64,000 nt of DNA from Leptodontidium sp. MPI-SDFR-AT-0119 (taxonomy: Eukaryota > Ascomycota > Leotiomycetes > Helotiales > Leptodontidiaceae): NCBI GenBank assembly GCA_020726505.1, contig JAHLEZ010000032.1:372001-436000 (forward strand). The letters run 5' to 3'. The notes under the pieces are model-generated. The model did no database searches. It saw nothing but the letters and a program-made list of their open reading frames with translations, and was not told the DNA's origin. The position numbers and the translations under genes were made by a program. Below are positions 30,748-43,418 of this stretch, piece by piece (within the stretch, counting starts at the first letter, position 1; each line of letters begins with the position of its first letter).

Positions 30748-31962
30748 ATGTCAGAACAAAGCATCAGGTCCCTCTACAACTCGGCCGAGAAACAACGGAA
30801 AGATATCGAGGCTTCCTGGGACAGTAACACCGCCACCTACCAACAGAACCTTGCTGCCGCCATTGCAACCTACGACGACTGCCTCAAGCTCGCAGACCGT
30901 CTGTCCCTATTCAGTCCAAACGAAACACTCGAGGATCTAACATCTGGAGATTTGCAGTGAGTTTGGACCATCTGGGAAACATGGAGAGACTGTACTGACC
31001 AGGAAGATACCTTCTGATTAACTACCGCCTCGCCGACCTCATCCTCCGAATCTCCAGCAAAGACCGCAAATCCACCCTCCAAAGAGCACGGGAAGCATAT
31101 GAGAAATACCTGAGTCTACTGGACCACTACGAAATCCTAGACACCGCCCAAAAGAAGCTCTACTCCGACTACACCGAATACCCAAAGACCTTCTCTACAA
31201 TCAACAATGCAGATCCGAGTTTACGAAGAGGGGCGAAGATAGCAAATTTCAAACTAGAGAAGGAGCTGAAGAGCAAGTTGGATGTAAGAAAATGAACCCT
31301 TGGATCAGCAACTCTGCTAACAGCTGCCAGTTCCTAGCACAAAACCCAGCCTACCTTCAAAATGACGACGATGCTGTTCGCGAGCTTCAACTTACCAATA
31401 TCACCCTCTGCACACACAAGGCCTTCCAATCTCTGGAATCCCTAAACCTCGAAGAGCAAATCCTAGCCATGGCTCCTCCACCACGACCAGATGGCCCCGA
31501 GTCCCTCGAGCGCGATTACAGAGAGCGGATGGGCTTACGGGATAAGGACGATGTTTCCGAGGACCGTCTGGATAGGAGAGATATGCTTTCAGCCGCGAAC
31601 AAGAGTCCGATATTGAGTGCTGGAGGCAAACCATTAAGGCCATTTACATTGCTGGATAGTAGGCAGACTGTGAAGGCTGGGGTTTTCAGATCAGGACATA
31701 ATCTGCCAACCATGACTATTGATGAGTACCTGGAAGAGGAGAGGGCAAGAGGTGGCATAATTGAGGGTGGTGGAGAGGCCAGTGGGTTGTCCCCAGAGCC
31801 AGATGAGGATAATTACGAGAAAGGGGATGCGGAGACTATGAAGGCTAGGGAGTGGGATGAGTTTACGGAGGCAAATCCAAAGTAAGTTCTCCGTTTGTGG
31901 GAAGTTGAGATGTGTGCTAACCTTTTTGTAGGGGTGCTGGAAATACCATGAATAGAGGATAA
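30748..31962 (+). CDS. TAP42/alpha4-type PP2A-associated protein
   Basis: There are four exons, 30748-30956, 31007-31283, 31331-31881 and 31932-31962, with very short introns (50, 47 and 50 bp), giving 355 residues. The N-terminal helical half (SLYNSAEKQRKDIE, then DLQYLLINYRLADLILRI joined across intron 1, KYLSLLDHYEIL) and the C-terminal part (RRDMLSAANKSPILSAGGKPLRPFTLL, FRSGHNLPTMTIDEYLEEE, then AREWDEFTEANPKGAGN) are diagnostic of the TAP42/IGBP1 family. These bind and stabilise the catalytic subunits of PP2A-type phosphatases downstream of TOR signalling in the cytosol. The last exon adds only KGAGNTMNRG. The gene is divergent from the Dicer gene; no functional tie is implied. Length and motifs are as expected for a complete gene. 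Confidence 0.92.
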
Positions 31963-32784
31963 TGAATGAATGATCTGAAGAGCATCTTTGACCCCTTACG
32001 TTCGTACTTGGTGATTACAGTGGCTGCTCCTTGGCGAGGGTGATTGATTTAGACTCGCAGGTAAACAGAGCCCTTTTCAAGTCGGATCTCGCTTATCCTT
32101 TGCTCAAGTCTCAAAGATGTATCCCTCCTGGGAGCTGTCAATCCCCTGTCCTCGAAACCCCGAGTTCATTCTCCCCAGAACGAGAATCATTTTCAAGAAG
32201 AGTGTTTCAGGCCGCCATCGATCGGAATGCAAAATGATGACCTAAAATCAGCTCTAGTACTTACATCAGTACCTAACAACATGACGTGAGATGGGACACG
32301 ATCGGACTACTTTTCTTACACTTGACCTTACGGAAAACAGAGAATGCCTCAACCGGTACGTATCTAGGGCGGCCAAGCTTCATAGCTCTTGCTAGCAAGG
32401 GAATATTTGATATCCTGCTGATCCGAAGCTCATAATGTTCGTGTGCCAGAACTGGCAGTCTGCTAATTACCCTTGTACCCGGTGAGTGCAGAATGGAATG
32501 AAAATATGTTTAGTGTTTTTTTTTTTTTTTTTTTTTTTTCATTATCTATGATATTCCATTTATGTTTCTTTTCGCTTCACGCCGCGTTGTCTTCGCTCTA
32601 GCTTTTGGCAATCCCTTCATCAGTCTGTGCTGATTTTCTTTTTGAAGTGATGGATCAATCCAGATACAGGTAGATACAACCTCGCTCTCAATCCAACCGT
32701 CTGCCTTTGTGCAACTCCAATCCTTCAACATCCCCATGCTGGAACCCAGATCTTACACCAAGATCTCCGAAACAAGCCTTCTCC
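31963..32784. other. Convergent 3' region with a 24-T run
   Basis: This region lies between the 3' ends of the TAP42-like gene (plus) and the BTB gene (minus). It holds a run of 24 T at 32516-32539. No further gene is supported. Confidence 0.5.
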
Positions 32785-35045
32785 TCACTTCCGTCTTCTC
32801 CTCCAACCAAAATACTCATCAACATCCTCTCCATCCTCATCCTCATCTCCATCCTCAAAAAGCTCATCATCGCTCTCCTCGCCTCCATCTACCTCTGTAC
32901 CCACCACACCCGTCAAAACCAACTTCCCCAACAAGCCCGCCACAAAACCCACCTTCTTCTCATCCCCACCCTTCACCCCCCTCCTCTCCTTCTCCTTCTC
33001 CTCCAAAGCCACCCTCCATTTCTCCCCCAATCCACCCTCACCCTCCTCAACTCTCCACTGCAATCTAAACTCATCATCCCATGGCCCTTTCTCCGCAAAG
33101 CGTTTGGCGTCTACATCATGCACCGCGAGGGAGAGGGAGGTGTTAGTGGTGAGGAGACGGGTCCAGGCCCTGTAGTTGACGTTGTTCTTGGGCTGGGTGG
33201 TTAGGGGTGCGTTGTGCGCTATGCAGGAGGCTGTGAAGTGGTGGAGGGGTGTGTTCTTGCCTTCTGGAGCATTCGGGATAGCGATGTAATTTGCGCCGTC
33301 TGAGAATGGATCGGTACTGTGGCTGTTACTATTACTGGACGTGAGACTGTCTCGGCGAGAATCCTCGGGGGAGGTTGAAGTTGGAGTCGGATGAGGAGGT
33401 ATATTGTCGTCAAGATCCAAGTTCCATATAACACCCGCCTCTTTCGCGCTTGGCCAGAGACCGTCGTGGACTTTCTTTAGATCTCGGAGTCCTTCCATGC
33501 AGAAGTTCATGAATCCTGGTGCTTTTAGGAGAAAGCCGAGAGCCCAGAGACGTTCCCAGGAGCAGGGATCTTCTTTGTCGGTGAGTGTTTGGAGGGTGGG
33601 GGATAGGTTGCCGGTGTAGATGTAGGATGTGAAGAGGGCGAATGGGAGGGGGTGGATGGTTGCGGGGAGGGTGTATGTTTCTTGTTGCTGTTCCTGTTCC
33701 TGTTGGGGGAAGGGTAGTGTGTGGGTGGGTTGAGTGCAATCGGCAATGCAATCGGCTTTGAGTTTGGAAGGGGATGGGGAGATGGATTGGCTAGTACTTG
33801 GAAGGGGATTAGTGGTCTTGTTCTTGGTCTTGGTCTTGACTGGTGTGGAGGTTGGGGTGAGAAGTTTCTTGTGGGCTAGGTTTGAGTAGTACTGATCTGA
33901 TGAAATCATGGTGAAGTCATCGTCGCTGTCCTCTTCGTTGATTTCCATCTTGACACCAAGGCCGAAATTGACATCAAAATCAGTGCTTGGCTTCGGATGA
34001 CTTTCTTCCTTGACTTTGACTTGAGAGTCGAGATGTGCTCCGCCGCGCATGGCACTTGTGAGAGCTTTTTGGAGTGCTGTGTTTGACTCGGACATTGCCT
34101 TGCATGGTTCGGAGAGTTGGGAGGAATTGTGGCGTTGAGAAGGACTGGAGAACAAGGAGTCGAAGTATTCAGAGTGGACTGCTAGTAGCTCCTTGTGGAT
34201 GAGGAAAGATTGTTGGTTGGGCAACGTTCCCACGCTGATTATTGCGGTGCTTTTGGAGGAGAGGATAACACTGGTTTGAACGTCAGTAAATATCTTCATG
34301 CTAGAGAAGGAAAAAGGTGCGAATTCATGAATCTAGACTTTGAAAACCTCCTTTCTCAAATTTGTATCACCCTTAGAGTGAGAGGAAAGACAGAGATGAA
34401 GGATAAGAAAGAATGGGACTTAAGACGTAAAGAATAATACACTTACTTCATCCCAACATCCCTAACCTCATTCTCTTTCTTCCTATTCTCACAAAGGGCG
34501 ACAGTCCCGCATTCACGACCGCAAGGACATTCAAAGTCATCATCATCATCTTCTTCAACCACTTCGGTCTTCTTGGCCCTCGACTTCGCCTTTGAATTCG
34601 TCTTGGATTCTGAGTTTGAGTTTCTGCTTGAATTGGTGGTCTTGGGATTGGTTTTGACGTAGGTAATGGTTCGAGATCTGCTCTTTATGGCTGCTTGTCT
34701 GCGGGGGCGAGATGTGAGGTTGGTAGTGTTGGTGTCCGTTATAGGAGTGTCGGAGATAGTGAGTTGGCTTGTGGATGTACGATGGCGCTTTGAGGGGCGG
34801 GTTGTGAGTTCGGTTGAGGTGGTGGTGGGTATGTTTAATGGTTCTGTGGTAGGTGTATTGGTGGTGGATGGGCTTGAGATTGCCACTGGACTGTTGGAAG
34901 CCATCGATCTGTTGTCGATAGAGTTTGTGGTTGGGGTTGGGATTGTGCGAGTAGCTAGGCCAGTGGCGGTGGAGTAGGAGGACGATATGTTTTCCACCGA
35001 TCTATTCTTCAATGTGGTAGAGGAATAGGGAGATGTGTATTGCAT
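32785..35045 (-). CDS. BTB/POZ protein with split domain and long disordered regions
   Basis: There are two minus-strand exons, 34447-35045 and 32785-34300, with a 146-bp intron, giving 704 residues. Residues 1-200 are serine/threonine-rich with a lysine-rich stretch, an acidic run and a CPCGRECGTVALC cluster. The BTB fold then starts (FTDVQTSVILSSK, SFLIHKELLAVHSEYFDSLF) and is interrupted by roughly 150 residues of low-complexity insert. It resumes at LPFALFTSYIYTGNLSPT and WERLWALGFLLKAPGFMNFCM, the usual second half of fungal BTB domains. The tail is acidic and ends in WRRRRK. The HKELL and YTGNL motifs make the BTB call firm; the role is unknown (adaptor or transcription-linked). The protein is not close to the two broken BTB-like copies at the left end. 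A cytosine-guanine-poor T run follows its 3' end. Confidence 0.8.
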
Positions 35046-36942
35046 TGCAGTCTGCTAACCACCTGAGGTTGATGGAGCTATAATTGGGAGAAGAATGAAA
35101 TTTGTATGTTGTGTTGGGTTGGGAAAGAAGATGCAGACGAAGCTGAAGATGAGGAGGTTGCGGGTGGGTGGCCTTTATTTTGTATCGATGGTGTGGAAGT
35201 AGATGCCTGATCTGGCAGAGGTGTTGGAGTACTGCAGATGCGCGAGAGTGAATGCATATCCCTGCAGTAGAAGTATGAATAGCTTTCCCGGTGGCTGGTT
35301 CTTGTCGGGCCAGACATGATGGGATTTGGGGGGGGGGGGGGGGGAGAAGTTGGTTTGGGACATGTTTGAGCTTGAGTTGAGATTGGAAAGTTGCCGAGAG
35401 TGAATCCTAAATTCAGGAATTGAATAATGTAAAGCTTTGGGTATTATATGTTTATTTGATGTCTCAGTGAGAAAATGACAGCCGGGTTCTAATGCGGGAT
35501 TGAAGATGAGTGTGTGAAATACAATTTGGTAGTTAGTTTTCGAGCCAAGTTAAGAGGAATAAGGTTTCTGGTTAATAACTAGCAGTGAAATTAATGCAGG
35601 CTGGCTAAAGACGGGTGACAAAGAGTAGAGGTTTGTTTAATGATGATAGAGAGTTGCAAAGATTAAGGGAAGAGGATGATCATCGTATGGTCGTGTTGAC
35701 ATAGTAAGCGAGAAGCGAGACCAAGCTATGCAAGCAATACTTTGAACCACAAAACGCATACTAAAGTAATTACCGTGTATTACAAGGAATACGAACACTT
35801 AGGCCAGCCAAAATGACCTGGAGAACAATATCGGGTTTCTGTACAGGTAGCTTCCATGCGTATTCGCCAGAAAGGATCGGAATGATACTTACATCAGACC
35901 GACAAGTTATATTCAAGTACTTTCGTACACAGCTAATCTCAGGCACGTGTTTCCTATATTGAGTATCTGATCGAACGTAAACGTTTTTTCAAAATATGCA
36001 TTGCAGCGGACTGCTTTCTTCCGAGAAACGCCTCCCTCACAAATCAAATCAAACCTGAAGCTGTTTTGTCTCACACGTGACCCTGATTGAGGCGCGAAAG
36101 TCCTGGTAGGGAGAAGTCGGATTCGGATGGACCGATGGGAGAACTGACTTGTTTAGCTGTTATAGCTGCGATTTTTAGTGATTCCTTTCACTTTTATCCT
36201 CACAGTCAGATCATCCTCTTCACTCGATAATCAGTCAATACCAGCACGTTGTTCCGCGGAAGCTAGCTCTGCCCTCCCGGCCGGAGCAAAAGACTCGAAA
36301 TAGCCCAAAGATAGCGGTGGGCAAACCTTGTTCCCCCTTGTTGGTGCACCACCACTCGGGCCAGCCCTTGCACCAGCACCAGCACCACACCACCTCCACC
36401 AAAAAGTCCCAACCCGCTCACTGGTCACAGCCAAGACGTCAGGAGAACAGACAACCATCCATCGCCTGGAGTACCTACAGTACAGCCAGCCCAGCAGCTC
36501 ATCGTCCCCTGCTCCCTTCATCTCCAGCTTCACTTCCCCATCCCCATCTCCATCTCCCTATCTCCATCCATCCTTCAACCCGAAGGATCGTCATCTTTTA
36601 CGAACAACACCACGCACGCCCATCGCATCCTCAACCATCTTCAAGCCCAGCACAGCACCAGCATCAGCGATAATCCGCAGCTAAGTGCTTACTCACCACC
36701 ACGGTACTCGGTGCCAATTACGCTCGTTCAAGAGTTTCCCGTGTCTGTCTCCTATCCCATTGCATTCCGCCCATTCAACAATCCTCAACCGCGACCTCCC
36801 ACCCACTCTACGCGATACTCGACCTTTCCTTGGGCCGCTGGAACTGTAGGACAATAGCATATTTGGATATTGGAAGAACAGGAGAGGGAGGAAGCACCGC
36901 AGATGCGAAGTGCATGATTTGACGATTTCCCCTTCTTTCACA
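35046..36942. other. Long divergent intergenic region with a 17-G run
   Basis: About 1.9 kb lies between the BTB gene (minus) and the EMP70 gene (plus). Open frames at 36231-36684 on both strands are proline/serine/histidine-rich translations of C-rich sequence and are not convincing genes. There is a run of 17 G at 35328-35344. The stretch 36480-36700 is strongly C- and T-rich, probably the leader of the EMP70 transcript. Confidence 0.5.
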
Positions 36943-39287
36943 ATGGCTGCAGATTTCCGGTTACAGCTTGGGAGATGTCTCCTTTTCTTGATGACATTTT
37001 CCTTCTCTCACGCTTTCTATATTCCAGGTACGTGCAGACTATTGCAATGCTGGGATAGGGGAATGATGGAATGCGCATAATCGAACAAGCAGACTAACTT
37101 CCCCAGGCTGGTCCATCAAAAGTTACAAAGATAACGAAGCAATCCCCTTACTGGTCAACAAAGTCTATTCAGACAATACACAACTACAATTCGCATACTA
37201 CGATCTCCCATTCGTATGCCCCTCAACCGGTGTCAACCATGCCGGATCCTCTCTCCTCAGCGGTCAAACTATCTCCTTGAATCTGGGCGAAGTCCTTCGA
37301 GGCGACCGAATTGCACAATCCGATATCGAGCTCGTAATGGGAAAAGACCAGGAATGTAACTTCCTCTGCTCGAAGACAGTCACCCGAAAGGACCTGAGGC
37401 GCGCGAGGGAGATGGTCAAGGATGGTTACGTGGCAGAATGGATCGTGGATAACCTTCCAGGGGCAACCAGCTTCGTCACAGTGGACAAATCCAAGAAATA
37501 CTATGCTGCTGGGTTCAAGATGGGATACAAGGATATTTCGACTGTCGGAAAGTCCAGGTACTATATCAACAACCACCTCACAATTGTCATGCGATACCGA
37601 AAGGCCCCTGGCAAGGACGGAGAAAGGGGTGGAAAGGTTGTGGTTGGATTCGAGGTCTACACGAAGAGCATTGGAGGACAGAGAAACTCTTGCCCGGCAG
37701 ATATAAACGATGTCGAGGAACCCTTTGAACTTTACCTGCGACCAAATTCGACAGACTTTTCGGTCCAATACCCCGAATCGTCCTACCACCCTCCGGAGAG
37801 CGAGCGGGACATGGAAGATGGAGCTACCCTCGATATTCCTTATTCATACTCGGTATACTGGCGCGAAGACGACAAGATCGAATGGGCCCATAGATGGGAT
37901 CTATACTTTGTCAACCAGGAGGAAGGATCGAGGATCCATTGGTTGGCAATTGTAAACTCGTTGATTATTTCCGGAGCACTCAGTGTCATTGTGGCTATGA
38001 TCTTGGCCAGAACAATCCGCACAGATATCAAGTCGTACAAGGAAGCCGCTGCAGAGGACGGGAAAATGAGGGCCAAGCGACGCTCCAGGCCAGCAAGTGG
38101 TACTCGAACCCCCAAGTTAAGCGAAAAGACCGGAGGATTGCTCGAGCAAGTTGGGGACACAGAGAATGATGCTGATGTATCTTCTGACGAGGAACCTCTT
38201 GAGGATGTCACTGGATGGAAACTCCTTCATGGAGATGTCTTCCGTGCACCAGCTTACGGTTACCTCTTGGCACCCCTTGTTGGATCCGGTATGCAACTGG
38301 TTTTCATGGCCGTTGGTCTCCTCGTTCTCAGTAGTCTTGGCATCTTGAACCCAAGTTTCCGTGGTGGTTTCGTCTCGGTTGGAGTAGGACTGTTCGTCTT
38401 TGCTGGTGTTTTCTCTGGCTACTTTTCTGGACGAGTGTACAAAACATTCGGTGGACTGAACTGGCGTAAGAACACCATGATTACCGCCACTCTCTTCCCG
38501 GGTCTCCTTTTCGCCCTGATCTTCATCCTCAACCTGTTCGTTTGGGCACAAGCCTCGTCGACCGCCATCCCATTCGGTACCCTCGTCGGCATTGTCATGC
38601 TCTGGCTCTGCATCCAACTACCCCTGGTCTACGCCGGCTCATGGTACGGCTACGTTCGTACAGGTGCTTGGGAACACCCAACCAAGACCACGACTCTTCC
38701 ACGACAACTCCCAACCCAGGCATGGTATATCAAATCACCTGCCTCCATACTCCTCGCCGGCCTCATTCCCTTCGCAGTAATCTTCATCGAGCTACTTTTT
38801 GTCTTCCAGTCCCTTTGGCAAGATAAATCAGGCTACTACTACGTCTTTGGCTTCCTATCTGTCGTTTCCATCATCCTGATCCTCACTATCGCCGAAGTCA
38901 CCATTGTCACCATCTACATCAAGTTGTGCAGCGAGGACTACAACTGGTGGTGGCACAGCTTCATGGTCGGTGGCGGGAGTGCCATCTGGGTCTTCCTGTA
39001 CTGCATATGGTACTATTTCACCAAACTCCACATCCAGGGCTTCGTGAGCGGCTTGTTGTTTTTCAGTTATAGTTTTATGGCGTGTGTGGTCTATGGGCTG
39101 CTTTGTGGCACGGTGGGATTCTTGACGGCCTATGCGTTTGTTAGGAGGATTTATGGGTATGTTTCATGTTCCCTTTTCCTGCTCCTCTCTGGTCTCCTGG
39201 TCGTTGACTCTCTCAACCCTATCTACGATCTATACAAAGTAAAAGTACATGTGCTAACTCGTGACTAGCGCTATAAAAGCAGACTGA
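36943..39287 (+). CDS. EMP70/TM9 (nonaspanin) endomembrane protein
   Basis: There are three exons, 36943-37027, 37107-39156 and 39269-39287, with introns of 79 and 112 bp, giving 717 residues. A signal peptide (residues 1 to about 25, ending SHAFYIPG) is followed by a luminal domain of about 240 residues with PFVCPSTG, SLNLGEVLRGDRI and SYSVYW. Nine membrane segments follow, starting at WLAIVNSLIISGALSVIVAMILA, with the conserved WKLLHGDVFRAP loop and FGGLNWRKN. Such proteins sit in Golgi and endosomes and help sort other membrane proteins. The 19-nt last exon replaces an unspliced tail by GAIKAD, giving the KXD type C-terminal sorting motif of the family; the intron has a good GCTAAC branch site. 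Length and order match the family, and the start ATG has context ACAATGG. Confidence 0.95.
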
Positions 39288-41461
39288 TTGATTGAGTAAT
39301 ATAAAATTGGATCCCCTCCATGCCAACATACCATAGAAAAGATATATGTAGAGTTTGGTGTAATAATAGCATAATTTATGACGAACACGCTTTCTGTATG
39401 GGGATACAAATACCACGCCTCGCGTCTTATCAGGAGATGAGATATCATGAACACACATCTATCACGCTTTGAATCCGGTTGCGATGAGTATCATTGGGCT
39501 TGTTTGTGGTTTGATTCATTTGTCGTTCCGTCGTCGGCTTCGCATCTGTTACCGTGTCTTAAGTTTCCCAAGACTGATTGGATTGGACGAGTGTCCTACT
39601 TCACTTCTGCTTCTTTGAGAAGGAGAAAGCTATGTTGGTGTCAAATTTGTGCTTTAAATTCCTTTCGGAAAGGTGGTATGGCGTGATGCTGTCGTGCGGG
39701 CTCGGTGTCCTCGAGTTGCGTTTATTTACGGACGCGGCTTCCCTGCCGTCGTTCACAGAAAACTACTTAGGAAATCTTGCAAGCTGTTTCTCAAATCACA
39801 GGAAGGCGGTATGTCGTCCTGCACGAGCTGAGACGCACTTACCTCGTTTATGCTGTTCAGTTTTGATTCGCAGAATTTCGAATTGGTTTTTTCTGTCTAC
39901 TGTCCCGTCTTGCAATACTTTTGCTTTCCTTGAAGCCATGTTCGAAATCTCGCAGCCATCACACGATGAAGGATATGGGCATCTGGCCTGGCTCTCCTAC
40001 CTTCCAGAAATAGTCTCCTATCGCTCTGCACCTGTGTTCCTCGTCTCACAATGTATGTACGCCTCTTCTGATTACAAGCCGCAGACTGGGACAACAGTTG
40101 AGACAGCGGTCACTTAGCAATTCGATTTTGATGCTAGCTATTCTACCCCATCAAAGCGATCTCACTAGCAAGCCCTTCATGCAAAAGAACAGGCTCATCA
40201 CACTAATTCTCTCCAATTGCTCGCAGACCAACACACCTTCATTCAAGCATCGGGCATGGCATGGGACTTTCTTCCCCAACACAGCTTCACTTCGCCGACC
40301 AAGATAATTTCCCATGCAAGAGGCATACCCCCACTGGTCTTAGTATGATCCAAAATAGCTTTTGTCGTTCTTGTTATCGGCATTCTCACCGGTTGACGGC
40401 CCCTTTATCACTTACGGAAGCAAGCCCCTGCTTTGTGATGAAGCCTTGTCAGTGGTTTCCTTCCCACTACCTTTCGTTCCATTCGATATTCTTGGCCTGG
40501 ATGTTGATGCCACCTCTCGGAATTACATCCTAAGAAACTCCCGATCATACCCAAGGGATATCAACCACCGGGGGGTCGATCAAACGCAAGCTGCTCGCTC
40601 TGCAACAAGATGCTCAGTAACTGTTGAATTCTCCAATAAACTTTCCCAGCCAAGACGAACGCGTCTGAAGAGTCGTCGCTGCACTTCGCCCCCCACCCTT
40701 CTCAACGGCGGTTATCGAAGCAATCAAAAAGCGCCATCTCTACTTGTATGACACCCAGGTATAGGCTAAATGAGCACTTAGGTAAGCGGCATATGTACAG
40801 CCACTGCAGATAATCTTAGAGTATTGGCTCCACTGTCTTATGTTTCTTGGCCAGATTTGTCTTTACATCCGTGGCTGAAGACCTGCACCTCAGCGGCAAA
40901 GATAGGGTTCATCTTCTAGAACTGTATGTAATACTGTTACGGAATGTCGCTTCTGACAGACGCCAGGCGAGCACGCCACAGTCCAGCCGCATGCAGGGCG
41001 ATGATTCAGCGACCCAACCCCCAATGTCTTGGGATACACGGCAGCTGCAACGGCTGTGTGCTATTCGTTCTCATGCAGCGGCACGGGTCTGCCGATGTGG
41101 GATTGGACCCCAAAGATGTTCCTTGCTTTCCAGCCTCACTCTCGATAGGGCTGATGGATATACTGCCGGTTCTGTATTCCTGGCTTTTCTTCTGCTTCGG
41201 GAAAGTCGTTGAGGGGCAGAATGAACAGGATCTTTTTTGAGACGCTTAGGTGAGTAGGTGGGTGAGTGGATAGCTCGATGCTGCAACTACCACTGCATAT
41301 TGGCGGCGTAAGAAGGAAACGATGGTATACTACTGCTTGTACCAGATTGCACCATTCGCATGAGGATATATGTCTGAGGATCCATCACGTTTCCAGTTTT
41401 CATTCTATCGAGCTCACTTTGTACTCTCGTCCTGCCAAAAGCCTTTTCGACCTTGGTCATC
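39288..41461. other. Intergenic region without supported gene
   Basis: About 2.2 kb. Several open frames of 80-180 codons overlap on the plus strand (for example 39578-40117 and 40362-40751), but they begin late, switch composition and match no family I know. Nothing else stands out. It likely includes the promoter of the lectin-like gene. Confidence 0.45.
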
Positions 41462-43418
41462 ATGGCCCCAGTTCTCTTCACTGCATTAGCAGCACTATCC
41501 ATTCTCCTAGGGCTGAGCCATCCAGCAAATACCCAAGCCCTCGGATCATTCTACTTCGGCAGAGGCGCCGGCGTCGTCGTCCATAAACCTGGTGCTGACA
41601 ACTTCCTATACAGCATCAACTCCGCCAAGGGCTTCGGTGATATGCTACCGATCGAGGTGGAGGCTAAGCCGATGAACGGGACAGCGATTGCTTGCACGGG
41701 GTACAGTGGCCCGACAAGCGTGTATGTAAGTCATCTGCTCTATCCAGACGTTTTTGGTTTAAATATATAGTTTTATTTGAAGCCAAATGTAGGGTTAACA
41801 AACGCTTCACAGGGTCAAGTCTTCTACCAATCTGTCAACTCTAGCCTTGCATTCCTCTTCTTCAAGTGCTCATATGCATCCGGCATCTGTGTTAATTACG
41901 GCGAACATATTATTTCGTCCAATGTCACCACCCCTGTGTCCCCCAACACTAAACTTGCTGCCGCGCTCTTCTCCAAAGACATCGGCTATCGTGTGACATA
42001 CCAAGACATTCACGGCTCAATCCGCCAGCTTGCTTATGCAAATAACACCCAAGGCGTGGTAACTAACGTATGTAAACATCTTCTCTTTTACCTACAAAAG
42101 TCTGGAACGTAGAACTTTTGAACATTTTGGGGCTAACTCCTATCAAGTGGGCAGATGGAAACCTTACTGGGGATCTCACCGTGCCGGACGGGTATGCCAT
42201 CTCGACGACGTATGTTAGCCCGAGTAATACCACTAGGATCAGGGAGACCATATATGCGGCTGATGAGGGAGGGGTGAGGTTGAGTAGTGCTGTGGTTCAG
42301 AACAAGACGAATTCAATACATGACCAAAAGACCTGGGCTGAAGGTAATTTATCTTCACTCGACCCTCATCACCTCTCCTTGCCCGCATCAAATTTAGAAC
42401 ATTCGTTAACATACGTGACCCAGGCCCCTCAACACCTAACCTCCCATCCTTCGTCCCCTCCCTCGCCTACCTCGCAACCCTCACTTATAACAGCTGGGAC
42501 TGCATCTTCTACATCGACAGTACATCACACCTGCAATTCATGCGCTCCACCGACGGCGGGACTAGTTGGTCTCTCCAGCCACAAATGGACCTCTCATCCT
42601 GGCCACTGGCGGACACACCCAATGCTCCCCTCGCCGCGTCTTCATCTTTCAACACCACCGATGCATCAGCATATATATACTACCAATCAGGCGGCAAGGT
42701 CATCCAAGCTCGGATAAGAAACGCACTGTGGGAACCCGCGCAAGCCGTACAAGCGCCCCCGAACGGGACGTTCATCAGTCCCAACAACGTGCCCAGTCCA
42801 GATACGTCAAACACCAAGAATTCCTCCGATGCAACGCTCAAGATCAAGATCGGGGCCGGCACTGGTGTTGGGATTGCGTTCCTCCTCGTCCTCGCTGTCC
42901 TAGGGTGTCATTTCCGCCGTGCGAGAATCGCAGCTAGAAGAGCTACTGCTACGGCGATCGAGAAACCAGATAGTATTTTCGGCGTTGGGGATAACGGATC
43001 GAGCGAGTGTGGGTTTACTGGTAAAGCGGAACTCTCGGGTCGGCCTACTGAGAGGGTGGAGTTGGATCATGATCCTGAGTGCCAGCTTTTGCATCAGTTG
43101 CAGGCTAGACGGCTGGGGGAGCTGAGGGGTGTGGTGCCGTGGGAGTTGGAAGGTGGAGTGCGGTGTGCAGTCCAGAGGGGGGAGTTGGATGCTGGACTGT
43201 GTACTTGTACTTGTGAGTTGGATGGTGGGAGGAAGGTTTTTTATGAGTTGGCTAGCCCGGTGTCGGAACTTGGTTGTGAGGGGGATAGGGATAGGGACGA
43301 GGGAGGTGGTAAGGTTGATGTTGTTGTTATGGCGAAGGAGGTGGGTGGTGAGGAGCACGAGGTTGTTGTTCCAGAACTTGCGGCGGGATTGGCGGGGAGT
43401 GAGGAGACTCAGACTTGA
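41462..43418 (+). CDS. Lectin-like type I membrane protein
   Basis: There are four exons, 41462-41725, 41813-42067, 42148-42343 and 42424-43418, with introns of 87, 80 and 80 bp, giving 569 residues. A signal peptide (about 1-25) leads to an N-glycosylated ectodomain of short beta-propeller-like repeats. Aromatic strands such as VFYQSVNSSLAFLFF, RVTYQDIHGSIRQLAY, WDCIFYIDSTSHLQFM and SAYIYYQSGGKVIQARI resemble the blades of fungal fucose-specific lectins. One membrane segment (GVGIAFLLVLAVLGC, near 385-400) is followed by an arginine-rich stop-transfer and a cytosolic tail of about 165 residues rich in leucine, glutamate and cysteine (CTCTC). A receptor-like surface protein that senses glycans would fit, but ligand binding is inferred. 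I do not know a described relative with this tail. Confidence 0.7.

Noticed and set aside
36231..36684. Three overlapping frames of 100-118 codons
   Set aside because: They are proline/serine/histidine-rich translations of C-rich leader sequence upstream of the EMP70 gene.
39578..40117. Frame of 179 codons between the EMP70 and lectin-like genes
   Set aside because: No domain, no consistent composition, and several competing frames overlap it.
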